DNA of 64,000 nucleotides from Streptomyces sp. MST-110588 (GTDB lineage Bacteria > Actinomycetota > Actinomycetes > Streptomycetales > Streptomycetaceae), in NCBI RefSeq assembly GCF_022695595.1, contig NZ_CP074380.1, positions 744,001-808,000 of the forward strand. Direction: 5' to 3'. The number at the start of each line of letters is the position of its first letter. The stretch's first letter is position 1. Both the position numbers and the translations under genes were made by a program. Of the stretch, positions 17,765 to 25,757 are shown piece after piece. The notes beneath the pieces were generated by a model. That model ran no database searches. It saw nothing but the letters and a program-made list of their open reading frames with translations, and was not told the DNA's origin.

Positions 17765-18882
17765 CCGGACCCGGCGGCACCGGGCCGGCGGTGGAGTCGC
17801 TGTCCGTGTGCGTGTGCACGGTCCCGACCGACGCGCCAGGAGGCGACGCCACCTTGACCTGGGACAGCACCACGATGGTGCTGGTCCAGGCCCGCTCCGC
17901 CGGGGTGTGCGGCCTGGGCTGGACGTACGGCGCCGCGGCCGGCGCGGGTGTCGTCAGCGACCTGCTGGCCCCCGTGGTCACCGGGCGCGACGCCTGGGAC
18001 GTACCGGGCGCGAACGAGGCGATGAGCCGCGCCGTACGCAACGCCGGCCGCCCCGGGCTGGTGGCCGGGGCGATCTCCGCCGTGGACATCGCCCTGTGGG
18101 ACCTCAAGGCACGGCTGCTGGACCTGCCGCTGGTACGGCTGCTGGGCGCGGCCCGCGCCGAGGTCCCGGTGTACGGCAGCGGCGGCCTGACGACCTACGG
18201 CGCCCGGCACACCGAACGCCAGTTGCGCGGCTGGACGGAGGACCAGGGCTTCGGCCGCGTCAAGATCAAGATCGGTGAGTCCTGGGGCCGCTGCCCCGAC
18301 CACGACCTGGAGCGCGTGCGGCGGGCCCGCCGGGTCATCGGCGACGGCTGCGAGCTGTACGTGGACGCCAACGGCGGCTACGGCGCCAAGCAGGCGATCC
18401 GGATGGCGGACCGCTTCGCCGACCAGGGAGTGCTCTGGTTCGAGGAGCCGGTCTCCTCCGACGACCTGGCCGGGCTGCGCCGGGTACGGGACGCGGTCGC
18501 GCCGGACGTGGCCGCCGGAGAATACGGGTACGACCTGAGGTATCTGGCGCGGATGGCCGCCTCGGGCGGTGTGGACTGCCTCCAGGCCGACGTCACCCGC
18601 TGCGGCGGCATCACGGTGTGGCTCAAGGCGGCGGCCGTGGCCGAGTCCCTGGGCCTGGAGATCTCCGGGCACTGCGCCCCGCACGCCCATGCGCACGTGT
18701 GCGCCGCCGTGCCCAACCTGCGGCATCTGGAGTGGTTCCACGACCACGTACGCATCGAGGAGCGGTTCTTCGAGGGGGCCCTCGATCCGTCCGGCGGGGC
18801 GGTCACCCCGGGCGCGTCAGGCGCTCCCGGCCTCGGTCTGACACTGCGGACGGAGCACATCGGCGACGGCTGGAGCGGGTGA
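17761..18882 (+). CDS. Enolase-superfamily enzyme (mandelate racemase/muconate lactonizing type)
   Basis: 373 residues. The TIM-barrel ligand set is in order: KIKIGE (KxK, near 167), DANGGY (first metal Asp, near 201), WFEEP (Glu, near 227), AGEYGYD (Glu, near 254) and SGHCAPHAH (His, near 302). The KxK plus His pattern suits an acid-sugar dehydratase or racemase of the mandelate-racemase subgroup. ATG 17761 overlaps the preceding stop by four bases, so it is co-translated with the TPP enzyme. An acid-sugar or hydroxy-acid substrate feeding the two upstream enzymes is an inference. Confidence 0.9.
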   Translation: MTGPGGTGPAVESLSVCVCTVPTDAPGGDATLTWDSTTMVLVQARSAGVCGLGWTYGAAAGAGVVSDLLAPVVTGRDAWDVPGANEAMSRAVRNAGRPGLVAGAISAVDIALWDLKARLLDLPLVRLLGAARAEVPVYGSGGLTTYGARHTERQLRGWTEDQGFGRVKIKIGESWGRCPDHDLERVRRARRVIGDGCELYVDANGGYGAKQAIRMADRFADQGVLWFEEPVSSDDLAGLRRVRDAVAPDVAAGEYGYDLRYLARMAASGGVDCLQADVTRCGGITVWLKAAAVAESLGLEISGHCAPHAHAHVCAAVPNLRHLEWFHDHVRIEERFFEGALDPSGGAVTPGASGAPGLGLTLRTEHIGDGWSG

Positions 18883-19005
18883 CGGCCGGGGCACATGTCG
18901 CGCACGTGCCTCGTCATGCGTACATCAGCGCGAGATCGGTGAGTTTTCCCGGATGCCCGCCGGGTACCCGCCGCCGCAGTACGGGTGCGTCCTCAAGGAG
19001 TGCAT

Positions 19006-19989
19006 GTGAAACTGCCGTCCGCACGTGGAGAGATATCGGCAGCGGTCGTCTCCGTCCTCGGCCGCTCCCCCGGTGAAGGCCGGCCGGCCCTTCCGGACGA
19101 GTCCGCCGTGGCCGCCTGCGACCCCTACGGCGACGACCTCCAGCTCGCCCTGTACGTCTGCTACGAGCTGCACTACCGCGGCTTCCACGGGGTGGACGAC
19201 GCCTGGGAGTGGGACCCGGACCTGCTGCGGCTGCGGGCCGCGCTGGAGCGGCGGTTCCTGGAGGCGTTGCGCGCCGACGTCCCGGCGCCGGCCGGGGCGG
19301 ACGAGGCGCTGAGCGGCCTGCTGACGGAACCTGTGGACGGGGCGGGCGTCTCCCACCACCTGCGGGACCAGGGGCAGTTGTGGCAGGCCCGCGAGTACGC
19401 CGCACAGCGGTCCCTGTACCACCTCAAGGAGGCCGACCCGCAACTGTGGGTGATCCCCCGCCTGACCGGCCGGGCCAAGGCCGGGATGGCGGCGGTGGAG
19501 TACGACGAGTTCGGTGCGGGGCGCGCGGAGCGGGTGCACTCCAAGCTCTTCGCCGACCTGATGGAGGACCTGGGCCTGGACAGCACGTACGGGCGCTACC
19601 TCGACGCCGGCTCCCGGCAGATGCTCGCCGTCGTCAACCTCATGTCGCTGTTCGGTCTGCACCGTGCGCGGCGCGGGGCGCTCGTCGGGCACTTCGCCTG
19701 GGTGGAGATCACCTCCTCCCCCGGCTCCCGCCGGCTGGCGCAGGCGCTGGAACGGCTCGGCGCCGGCCCGGCCGCCGTGCACTTCTACGCCGAGCACGTG
19801 GAGGCGGACGCCGTCCACGAGCAGCTCGTACGGCACGAGGTGGTGGAGGGGCTGCTGCGCGAGGAGCCGGAACTCGACGCGGACGTCGCCTTCGGCGTCG
19901 CGGCGACGGACTGGCTGGAGGACCGGCTCGCGGACCACCTGCTCGACGCGTGGAAGGCGGACAGGCCGTCGGTGCGCGTGGCGTTGTGA
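19006..19989 (+). CDS. Iron-containing redox enzyme family (haem-oxygenase-like diiron fold)
   Basis: 327 residues. Ligand-like positions include YVCYELHYRGF near the N-terminus, a central DEFGAGRAERVHSKLF (E..H pattern), AVVNLMSLFGLHRARRGALVGHFAWVEITSSPG, and a late VHFYAEHVEADAVHEQLVRHEVV. This arrangement is that of the HDO-type iron-containing redox enzymes, members of which catalyse varied oxidations. A GTG start at 19006 is set by AAGGAG five bases upstream. It lies 123 bases after the enolase-superfamily gene on the same strand. It may pair functionally with the CDGSH protein downstream, an association common in actinobacteria. Confidence 0.82.
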   Translation: MKLPSARGEISAAVVSVLGRSPGEGRPALPDESAVAACDPYGDDLQLALYVCYELHYRGFHGVDDAWEWDPDLLRLRAALERRFLEALRADVPAPAGADEALSGLLTEPVDGAGVSHHLRDQGQLWQAREYAAQRSLYHLKEADPQLWVIPRLTGRAKAGMAAVEYDEFGAGRAERVHSKLFADLMEDLGLDSTYGRYLDAGSRQMLAVVNLMSLFGLHRARRGALVGHFAWVEITSSPGSRRLAQALERLGAGPAAVHFYAEHVEADAVHEQLVRHEVVEGLLREEPELDADVAFGVAATDWLEDRLADHLLDAWKADRPSVRVAL

Positions 19990-20000
19990 GGGCGTTGGTG

Positions 20001-20060
20001 GCGTGGTGAGGGGCTCGTTGCGGTGGTGAGGCGCTCGTTGCGTCGGTGAAGGCTCCGGGG
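20001..20060. repeat. 20-bp tandem repeat plus palindrome after the diiron gene
   Basis: Imperfect 20-base units at 20001-20020, 20021-20040 and, decayed, 20041-20060 (shared core GGTGAGGCGCTCGTTG). A perfect 12-base palindrome GGCTCCGGAGCC follows at about 20071-20082 and could form a terminator stem between the convergent genes. Confidence 0.6.
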
Positions 20061-20158
20061 CCGTGACGTCAGGGCTCCGGAGCCTTGACGTGAGGCCGCG
20101 GGCGGCCCCGGCGGACTCCGCCGAAGCCGCCGGGCCGGGACCGCCGTCCCGGCCGCCG

Positions 20159-20428
20159 TCAGTGCGCGTCGTCGTGCTCCGGCGGCCGGGCCGGGGCCGC
20201 GGCCCCGGTATCGCGGCGCGGGCGTCTGCGGCCCCGGTGACTGGTGTCGCACCACGGGTAGATCCGGCTGCGGCGGCACATGCACACCGCGACCACCGGC
20301 CGGTCCGACCGGGCCGTGCCGCCGTCCTCCAGGGCGACCTCCACCGGCCCCTCGATCAGCACCGGCCCGCCCGGCTCCTGCCGTACGCGACGGGCCGTTC
20401 CCTCGGGTTCACTGCGGGCGCCGGGCAC
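20159..20428 (-). CDS. CDGSH iron-sulfur domain protein
   Basis: 89 residues. The motif CMCRRSRIYPWCDTSH fits C-x-C-x2-S-x3-P-x-C-D-x-S-H, the three-Cys-one-His ligand set of the 2Fe-2S CDGSH domain, at about residues 50-65. The N-terminal part (GPVLIEGPVEVALEDGG) is the usual beta lead-in. Soluble, with no membrane anchor, unlike mitoNEET. The role is electron transfer or cluster handling. It overlaps the upstream methyltransferase gene by 20 bases, so the two are probably one transcript. The neighbouring iron-containing redox enzyme is a plausible partner. Confidence 0.9.
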   Translation of the reverse strand: MPGARSEPEGTARRVRQEPGGPVLIEGPVEVALEDGGTARSDRPVVAVCMCRRSRIYPWCDTSHRGRRRPRRDTGAAAPARPPEHDDAH

Positions 20429-21071
20429 GGATCACCACCAGTTCCTCCTTGTCCTGTCCGGGGGCGAGCAGCCCCCGCTCCCTCAGCCAGTCCTCCCGGC
20501 CCCGTACGACCGGCCCGAACGGCACCAGACGCCGGTCGGTGACGGCTGCCTCCAGTCCCCCTTCGCGCAACAGCTCCAGGGTCGGCGAGGTCCCGCACAG
20601 CGTCGAGTGCACGAGCAGCAGGACTCCGCCGGGGCGCAGCAGCGACGGCACCCGGGCGCACAGCGGGTCCAGTACGGCCCGCCCGTCCCGGCCCGCGTCC
20701 CAGGCCCGGGCACGTCCCCGGCGCGGCGGGGCGGGCTCCGGGGACGGCACATAAGGGGGGTTGGCCAGGACCAGGTCGAAGTGGTGCCGGGGGGCGGTGC
20801 GCAGCGGGTCCCCGCGCCGCACGCGGACGGTACGCCCCTGGCCTGCGAGCCAGGCGTTCAGGCGGGCGGTCAGGACGGCCGCGGGCGAGGTGTCCACCGC
20901 GGTCACCCGGGCCGCGCCGCGCCGGGCAGCGGCGACGGCCAGCGCGCCGCTGCCGGTGCCCACGTCCAGTACTTCGGCGTGCGGCGGCAGCGGCTCGCGT
21001 TCCAGTGCGGCGGCCAGCGCGGCCGTGTCGTCCTGCGGCGCGTACACCCCTGGGGGTCTCAGGAAAAGCAC
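20409..21071 (-). CDS. HemK2/MTQ2-like class I SAM methyltransferase
   Basis: 220 residues. The SAM-binding motif VLDVGTGSGALAVAAARRGA (about 38-57) and the acidic strand end VTAVDTS are followed by the catalytic NPPYVPSP (about 105-112) characteristic of methyltransferases acting on planar nitrogens such as the Gln of release factors. The short form without the PrmC N-terminal helical domain fits the HemK2/MTQ2-like group. The GTG start at 21071 gives the standard MLFLRPPGVYAPQDDT opening. It overlaps the CDGSH gene. Confidence 0.88.
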   Translation of the reverse strand: MLFLRPPGVYAPQDDTAALAAALEREPLPPHAEVLDVGTGSGALAVAAARRGAARVTAVDTSPAAVLTARLNAWLAGQGRTVRVRRGDPLRTAPRHHFDLVLANPPYVPSPEPAPPRRGRARAWDAGRDGRAVLDPLCARVPSLLRPGGVLLLVHSTLCGTSPTLELLREGGLEAAVTDRRLVPFGPVVRGREDWLRERGLLAPGQDKEELVVIRARRPQ

Positions 21072-21230
21072 GCATCCCAGGTACCCCCGAACGGCCGATT
21101 GAGTCCTTCAGGATCATGGCCCGGCGCGGCACGGCCGTGGCCCTGGGCCGGTGGGCGGCCGGAGCGCGGCCCCGGGGCCCGGCGTACGCCCTTCGCGGGA
21201 GCCCCCGGCGCTTCCCCGGCGGCTCCTTCA

Positions 21231-21268
21231 CACCCCTCCACGCCCCTCCACGCCCCTCCACGCCCCTC
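21231..21268. repeat. 10-bp tandem repeat (CGCCCCTCCA units)
   Basis: Roughly four units of CGCCCCTCCA (first and last imperfect) in the 260-base gap between the divergent methyltransferase and PepSY genes. A C-rich strand such as this is slip-prone. Confidence 0.75.
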
Positions 21269-21333
21269 GGCGGTCCGAGTGATTCCGGCAACACTTGGGC
21301 ATTTCACGGCACCGGGCAGGCAACCGATGCGGT

Positions 21334-22119
21334 ATGACCACTGACCCGTTTGCATATGGAGAGCCCGGTGCCCGGCGCCCGGACCCCCACGTCGGCGCGC
21401 ACTTCTCCCCCGTACGGCCTCCAAGGCGTTCCCGGCGCGGCGGCCGGGTCCTCGGGGTGCTGTGCGCGGCCACGGTCTCGGCCGTGCTGCTGGCCGGCTG
21501 CGGGGACGACGACAAGGGGTCCGGTGGGCCCAGCGCCTCGGCGAGCACCCCGGGCGGCGCCGCCCCCGGCCCCACCTCCGCCGCCCCGTCCGGCTCCGCG
21601 GGCCCCTCCCACGACCGGAACCTGACCGAGGACCAGGCCGAGCGCAAGGCCCTGGTCCCGACCGCCAAGGTCGGATACGAGCAGGCCGCCGACGCGGCGC
21701 TCAAAGGTGTCTCCGGTGGCAGGCTGACCGCGATCGAGCTGAAGGGCGGCGCGAACGGCGGCGGTCCGCAGTGGCACACCGAGGTCGCCACGCAGGACGG
21801 CACCGTGCACGAGGGCAGGGTCGACGCCGTGTCGGGGAAGGTGACCGAGTCCCGGGTCGCACCGGACCAGGACGGTGACGACAAGCGGAAACTGGCCGAC
21901 CGGCTGGCCAAGGCCAAGATCACGCCCCAGCAGGCCGCCGGCACCGCCACCGGCAAGAAGAAGGGCACGGTCACCTCGGTCAAGCTGGACGACAACGACC
22001 GGGGCGCCATCGTCTGGTCCGTGGACGTCGTCACCACGAACGACTGGAACAAGACCACCTTCGACGTGGACGCGGCCGACAAGGACAAGGTGCTGCGCGA
22101 GCACACCGACCGGGACTGA
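21334..22119 (+). CDS. PepSY-domain lipoprotein
   Basis: 261 residues. An N-terminal cytoplasmic stretch of about 40 residues precedes a hydrophobic segment ending in the lipobox LLAGC, so a lipid-anchored extracytoplasmic protein is predicted. A Ser/Pro/Gly linker follows, then two PepSY-like repeats (AADAALKGVSGGRLTAIELKG... and ITPQQAAGTATGKKKGTVTSVKLDD...). PepSY domains are thought to inhibit peptidases or sense metal/redox at the envelope. ATG 21334 is used; a longer in-frame start at 21295 is less likely. A strong hairpin follows the stop. Confidence 0.88.
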   Translation: MTTDPFAYGEPGARRPDPHVGAHFSPVRPPRRSRRGGRVLGVLCAATVSAVLLAGCGDDDKGSGGPSASASTPGGAAPGPTSAAPSGSAGPSHDRNLTEDQAERKALVPTAKVGYEQAADAALKGVSGGRLTAIELKGGANGGGPQWHTEVATQDGTVHEGRVDAVSGKVTESRVAPDQDGDDKRKLADRLAKAKITPQQAAGTATGKKKGTVTSVKLDDNDRGAIVWSVDVVTTNDWNKTTFDVDAADKDKVLREHTDRD

Positions 22120-22151
22120 ACGCGCGGCCGGACGCACGGGCAGCGAAACGT

Positions 22152-22200
22152 TTCTCGGGGCGAGGGCCGCCGGCCCACCGCACGGCCGCCGCCCCGAGAA
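22152..22200. terminator. Hairpin terminator after PepSY gene
   Basis: Perfect 11-base stem, TTCTCGGGGCG (22152-22162) with CGCCCCGAGAA (22190-22200), with further GC pairing in the loop. It starts 33 bases after the PepSY stop. Confidence 0.7.
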
Positions 22201-22282
22201 CGCACCGGCCCCCGTGCCCCCTGCCGCCCGTACACCCCTCGCCTGTTCCGAATACGACCTCCAGCCCGGCGCCCTCCCTGCT

Positions 22283-22570
22283 AGGCCCTGCCGTCAATGC
22301 CGTCGGCATTGCGGTTAGGACGTCGGGCGGGAGCGCTTCGGCCTGGGTGGTCGAGCGGCCCGGGAACGAACGGCGGTCGGTGGCTTTCGGTGGTGCGGTC
22401 GGCAGGTGGTCGTCGGCGATCTGCTGCTCGGTGACCGCCCGGCGCCGGCGCTCGAAGACGACGTCGGCGCCCGGGGCGTCCACAGCGGCGAAAGCGGCGA
22501 CGTCCTCGGCCAGTGCGGAGAACGGGTGGACGCCGCTTTGGTCCCAGTCAGAGATCACGAAGATGTGCAC
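22283..22570 (-). pseudogene. Remnant of a Toprim/plasmid-type protein
   Basis: About 96 residues in one frame read VHIFVISDWDQSG...FSALAEDVAAFAAVD...RRRAVTEQQIADDHLPTAPPKATDRRSFPGRSTTQAEALPPDVL. The 'DxDxSG ... LPTAPPKATD ... EALPPDVL' order resembles Toprim-like hypothetical proteins of actinobacterial plasmids, phages and integrative elements. The neighbouring sequence on both sides lacks the rest of such a protein. The fragment sits between chitosanase and the PepSY gene and probably marks old element insertion. Family call is from memory. Confidence 0.4.
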
Positions 22571-22608
22571 GGCCGGTGCTGCTCCGCCCGGCCGTGCATG
22601 CTGACGGC

Positions 22609-22646
22609 GGCCCGTACCGCGCCGGGTTTCGGGTACGGTACGGGCC
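22609..22646. terminator. Hairpin terminator of chitosanase gene
   Basis: Perfect 10-base stem GGCCCGTACC (22609-22618) with GGTACGGGCC (22637-22646), 11 bases downstream of the chitosanase stop on the reverse strand. Confidence 0.7.
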
Positions 22647-22656
22647 ACCGAGCGGC

Positions 22657-23523
22657 TCAGTCGATGTGGAACGACTGGCCGTAGACCTTCCAGTCCAGCG
22701 GCGGGTCCAGGTTCAGGTTGCCCTGTTCAAGGAAGACACGCTGCGCGGTGTCAACCCGGCTGGTGTCGCTGTGCGCCGGTTCCTGCTTCATCGCCCACAC
22801 CCGCGCGTCCAGGAAGGCGTTCAGGTACGTCTTCTCGTCGCCGCCCTGGGCGGGCGTCTTGGCCTCGGCCATCGCCCGCTCGCGGATGCTGGCGAAGCTG
22901 GTCGCGTCGCTGCTGTTGCCGTGCATCACGAGCGCGTCGTAGTACGCGAACTGGCCCAGCACCCCGATCCCGTCGGCCTTGCCCTGCTCGACCGCCGGGT
23001 TGAAGTACACCCGGTCCCGCTCGTCGTCCTGCGCCTGCTGGAACTCCGGGTCCTGGGCGGCCTCCTTCCAGTCCGCCGTGAAGTCCGGGTCCAGGCCCTC
23101 GTGCGAGTCGCTGCCGTTGACCTGGCGCAGCGCGGGCAGGTATTTGGCCAGGACGTTGTCGGGCTTGCGCTGGGTGTACCGCTCGACCAGGTCAAGCATG
23201 TCGCCGGTGCCGGAAGTGAAGCCGATGATGCCGGCGGTGTAGCCGCGGCCGTCGTTGATGTCCTCGATGTAGGCGTACTGCTGCTTCCAGTCCAGCGAGG
23301 AGTTCTCGGCGCTGGAGACCAACTGCATGGCGATCTCCTTCTTCGCCGGGTCGTCCAGGCCGGACGCGGCCTTGGCCACGCGGTGGGGGGCGGCGGACGA
23401 CTGGCCGGTGCCGTCGGATGCCGGGCTGGCGACGGCGGTGGCCGGCACGGCGAGCAGGGCCAGGCCGAGGACCAGGCCGGTGGCGGGTTTGCGGATCACC
23501 TTGCCTATCGATCGGGCACGCAT
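22657..23523 (-). CDS. Secreted chitosanase, GH46
   Basis: 288 residues. A signal peptide (basic MRARSIGKVIRKPATG, then hydrophobic LVLGLALLAVPATAVA, cleavage near ASPASDG) leads into the mature enzyme. SSAENSSLDWKQQYAYIEDINDGRGYTAGIIGF holds the two GH46 catalytic carboxylates: the general-acid Glu of AEN and the Asp of EDINDGRG. The remaining helical protein matches the compact family (about 240 mature residues). It hydrolyses beta-1,4 bonds of chitosan outside the cell. ATG 23523 follows GGAGGT. Two palindromes about 45-70 bases upstream look like operators. Mobile-element remnants lie on both sides of the gene. Confidence 0.93.
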   Translation of the reverse strand: MRARSIGKVIRKPATGLVLGLALLAVPATAVASPASDGTGQSSAAPHRVAKAASGLDDPAKKEIAMQLVSSAENSSLDWKQQYAYIEDINDGRGYTAGIIGFTSGTGDMLDLVERYTQRKPDNVLAKYLPALRQVNGSDSHEGLDPDFTADWKEAAQDPEFQQAQDDERDRVYFNPAVEQGKADGIGVLGQFAYYDALVMHGNSSDATSFASIRERAMAEAKTPAQGGDEKTYLNAFLDARVWAMKQEPAHSDTSRVDTAQRVFLEQGNLNLDPPLDWKVYGQSFHID

Positions 23524-23565
23524 GGATGACCTCCAGTGGGGGCGTGTCGGATGAGAGTAGTGCGG

Positions 23566-23593
23566 CGATTGCAATCGTTAGGAAACTTTCCTA
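23566..23593 (-). promoter_or_regulatory. Paired palindromes upstream of chitosanase (probable operator)
   Basis: TAGGAAACTTTCCTA (23579-23593) is a perfect inverted repeat about the central C. CGATTGCAATCG (23566-23577) is a perfect 12-base palindrome directly beside it. As I remember it, Streptomyces chitosanase genes carry a conserved GAAA/TTTC palindrome bound by a ROK-family repressor (CsnR). The first repeat fits that description loosely. No ROK gene is in the window. Confidence 0.65.
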
Positions 23594-23989
23594 CCAGTCC
23601 CTGTGGGCGACCACAACCCGTCGACTCCCACCAACCTCAGGAATTTCAGCGGGACTTGTGCCAGCGCATGGCAGGCGACCGCCATACGTACGGGCACTCA
23701 TGGCGGCACTGACGCCGAGCAGCGGCGCATCGCGGGCGTCCGCTGTAACCCGCAAGCCGACTGGAGGCAGGAATCCGCGGATGATGGCGACCTTTGAATT
23801 TCCCTGCCCTGATCTGAGGTTCGGCCACGTTTGCTCGTTCTTGGGGGCCAAACCTGCTCAGTGGATCTCCCCACCCTTCGTGTGATCAGTTCTGGGCTCT
23901 CTGCGGGATCTTGTCCGGTGTGCCGGGATGCGGGGTCGTGTCCTGGGAGAGCCTGCGCGGGCAATGACTCGGCCTGGTCGGGGGCCTGG
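23594..23989. other. Non-coding region upstream of chitosanase and IS remnant
   Basis: About 400 bases. Open frames on both strands show no recognisable family. It lies between the chitosanase operator and the transposase remnant, and may include the degenerate left end of the insertion sequence. No terminal inverted repeats or target-site duplications could be assigned. Confidence 0.35.
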
Positions 23990-24158
23990 ATGCTCACGCG
24001 GGAGGAAGATGTGGATGCCCACGCACTGCGTCGTCAGGGCTGGACGATCTCGGCGATCGCCCGGCATCTGGGCCGTGGCCGCGAGACGATCCGCGCGTAC
24101 TTGAACGGCGAGCGGGTGGCGGGCGAGCGCCGGCAAGCGCCGGACGCGTTTGCGCAAC
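23990..24158 (+). pseudogene. IS21-type transposase (IstA) N-terminal fragment
   Basis: Starting at ATG 23990 the frame reads MLTREEDVDAHALRRQGWTI...SAIARHLGRGRETIRAYLNGE...RRQAPDAFAQ. This is the helix-turn-helix N-terminus of an IstA transposase of the IS21 family as found in Streptomyces. After about 56 residues homology stops abruptly, where an inverted IstA piece begins. No istB is present. Dead remnant. Confidence 0.7.
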
Positions 24159-24159
24159 G

Positions 24160-24234
24160 GCTCCGCCCAGCAGATGAGTATGTTCCCCCACCCCTCACGA
24201 CGCCGGCGGATCCGGAAGCTCCAGCCAATCGAGG
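24160..24234 (-). pseudogene. Inverted internal fragment of IstA transposase
   Basis: The reverse strand reads GLDWLELPDPPAS, stop, GVGEHTHLLGGAVAQT. That corresponds to the conserved DWxELPDPP..W-GWG...HLLVGALAH segment at the start of the IstA catalytic core, with a stop in place of the usual Trp. It abuts the forward-strand N-terminal fragment tail to tail, so the element was rearranged by inversion or deletion. Confidence 0.5.
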
Positions 24235-24577
24235 CCCGCTTCGGGAAGGAAACCACCCTGCGCACCGACCCGTTGATCCCGCCGTTCCGTACCTACACCC
24301 GCGACCACCTCGATTACTACCTGCTTCTGCTGCGCAATCCGGAGAACTGAGAACGGGCCGGGCCGGGCAGTTGGCAGGCCGGGACGTGGCGGGCCGGGCC
24401 GCCGGGTACCACCAGCGAACGATCGCCCGGCGCGGCGGCTACCTCCCCGGAGGGAGGGCGGATACCCCTCGGGCACGACGAACGCGGGGCGGCTCCTTGC
24501 GTAACGTCGGCACGTAAGCCGTACCGATTTCCCCTCGGCGCGCACGCCCGTACCGACTCACCGGACAGGACCCCGCC
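24235..24577. other. Non-coding region upstream of secreted TIM-barrel protein
   Basis: About 340 bases. A short forward frame ending FRTYTRDHLDYYLLLLRNPEN (stop near 24350) has atypically low third-position GC at its end but no recognised family. The rest (24360-24577) is GC-rich upstream sequence of the next gene. No clear promoter was identified. Confidence 0.35.
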
Positions 24578-25699
24578 ATGACCTCCGCCCTGCCCGGCCG
24601 CCGCACCGTCGTCGTCGGTGCCGCGGCCCTGTCCGCCGCCCTGGCCGCCGGACGTCCCGCCACCGCCGCGGCCGGTACGGAGGCCGCGACCGTACTCAAG
24701 AAGCCGTCGGTGCCTCCGCGGCCCGGCCGCCTCGCCCAGCGCGGCGTCAACTACGACACCGACCACGAGGTCTGGCGCCCGGAGTACGTACGGCGCGAGA
24801 TGAAGGCGATCAAGGAACGGCTGCACTGCAACGCCGTCATCCTCCTCGGGCACGACCTCGGACGGCTGACCGGAACGGCACGCATCGCGGCGGAGCACGG
24901 GCTGTACGTCTGGCTCGAACCCCGCCATTTCGACGCGAACGCCGAGGACACCCTCACCTTTGTGCTGTCGGTGGCCCGCGCCGCGGAGGAACTGCGGGCC
25001 CATCACCCCGGGGTGGGCCTGTCCGTGGGCTGCGAACTGACCATTTTCATGGAGGGTCTGCTGCCCGGAAAGGATTACCAGGAGCGGGCACAGGCCCTGG
25101 GCCGTATTCCGCCGGAGGTCTACAACAAACGGCTCAACGCGTTCCTGACCCGCGCCGTGGCGGCGGTGCGCAAGGAATTCACCGGGTGCCTCACCTATTC
25201 GTCCGGGGTGTGGGAAGGCGTGGGCTGGCGTCCCTTCGACGTCGTCGGCGTGGACCTGTACCGGGACGCCGGGAACAAGAAGACCTACGCCGAACAGGTC
25301 AGGGCACTGCACCGGTACGGAAAACCCGTGGTGATCACCGAATTCGGCTGCTGCGCCTTCACCGGCGCGGAGGACATGGGCGGTGACGGATTCTCCGTCG
25401 TCGACTACTCCAAGACGCCGCCGGAGGTCACCGGCGGGCGCCGCCGGAACGAGAAGGAACAGGCGGACAGCATCGGGAGGTGCCTCGACGCGTTCGAGGC
25501 GGAAGGGGTGTACGGAGCGTTCTGCTACCAGTTCATCTATGCCGACAATCCGTACGCCCCCGACGCCAGGTACGACCTCGACATGGCGAACTTCGCGGTC
25601 GTCAAAACCTATCCGGAAGGGAACCGGCGCGCTTACGGCACCACGGGGTACTGGGAGCCCAAGCGCGCCTTCCACGTCCTGGCCGAGAGATTCCGGTAA
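24578..25699 (+). CDS. Secreted TIM-barrel glycosidase-like protein
   Basis: 373 residues. The N-terminus has a twin-arginine-like signal (GRRTVVVGAAALSAALAAGRPATAAA). The mature part starts RGVNYDTDHEVWRPEYVRREM and has a (beta/alpha)8 pattern. Putative catalytic Glu residues occur in SVGCELTIFMEG and VVITEFGCCAFTGAEDMG, as in clan GH-A glycosidases. ENPYAPDARYDLDMANF-like and CYQFIYADNPY segments follow. Related Streptomyces proteins are, from memory, labelled 'abortive infection protein', a name I would not trust; a carbohydrate-active or carbohydrate-binding role is more consistent with the sequence. Substrate unknown. A strong terminator follows. Confidence 0.72.
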   Translation: MTSALPGRRTVVVGAAALSAALAAGRPATAAAGTEAATVLKKPSVPPRPGRLAQRGVNYDTDHEVWRPEYVRREMKAIKERLHCNAVILLGHDLGRLTGTARIAAEHGLYVWLEPRHFDANAEDTLTFVLSVARAAEELRAHHPGVGLSVGCELTIFMEGLLPGKDYQERAQALGRIPPEVYNKRLNAFLTRAVAAVRKEFTGCLTYSSGVWEGVGWRPFDVVGVDLYRDAGNKKTYAEQVRALHRYGKPVVITEFGCCAFTGAEDMGGDGFSVVDYSKTPPEVTGGRRRNEKEQADSIGRCLDAFEAEGVYGAFCYQFIYADNPYAPDARYDLDMANFAVVKTYPEGNRRAYGTTGYWEPKRAFHVLAERFR

Positions 25700-25707
25700 G
25701 GGCGGCC

Positions 25708-25735
25708 GGGGCGGCCCGGTGCACCGGGCCGCCCC
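25708..25735. terminator. Perfect 28-base palindrome terminator
   Basis: A 14-base GC-rich arm and its exact complement with no loop excess, starting nine bases after the stop at 25699 and ending 23 bases before the convergent Clp-N gene stop (25758). Probably bidirectional. Confidence 0.75.
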
Positions 25736-25757
25736 GAAATCCTCCCTGCTCCCTTCT

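Noticed and set aside
24150..24350. Short forward ORF ending FRTYTRDHLDYYLLLLRNPEN
   Set aside because: No recognised family, no ribosome-binding site, and it overlaps the inverted IS fragment; kept only as a note.
24578..25699. Annotation as an abortive-infection (phage defence) protein
   Set aside because: It has an export signal and a clan GH-A barrel pattern; neither fits an intracellular defence protein.
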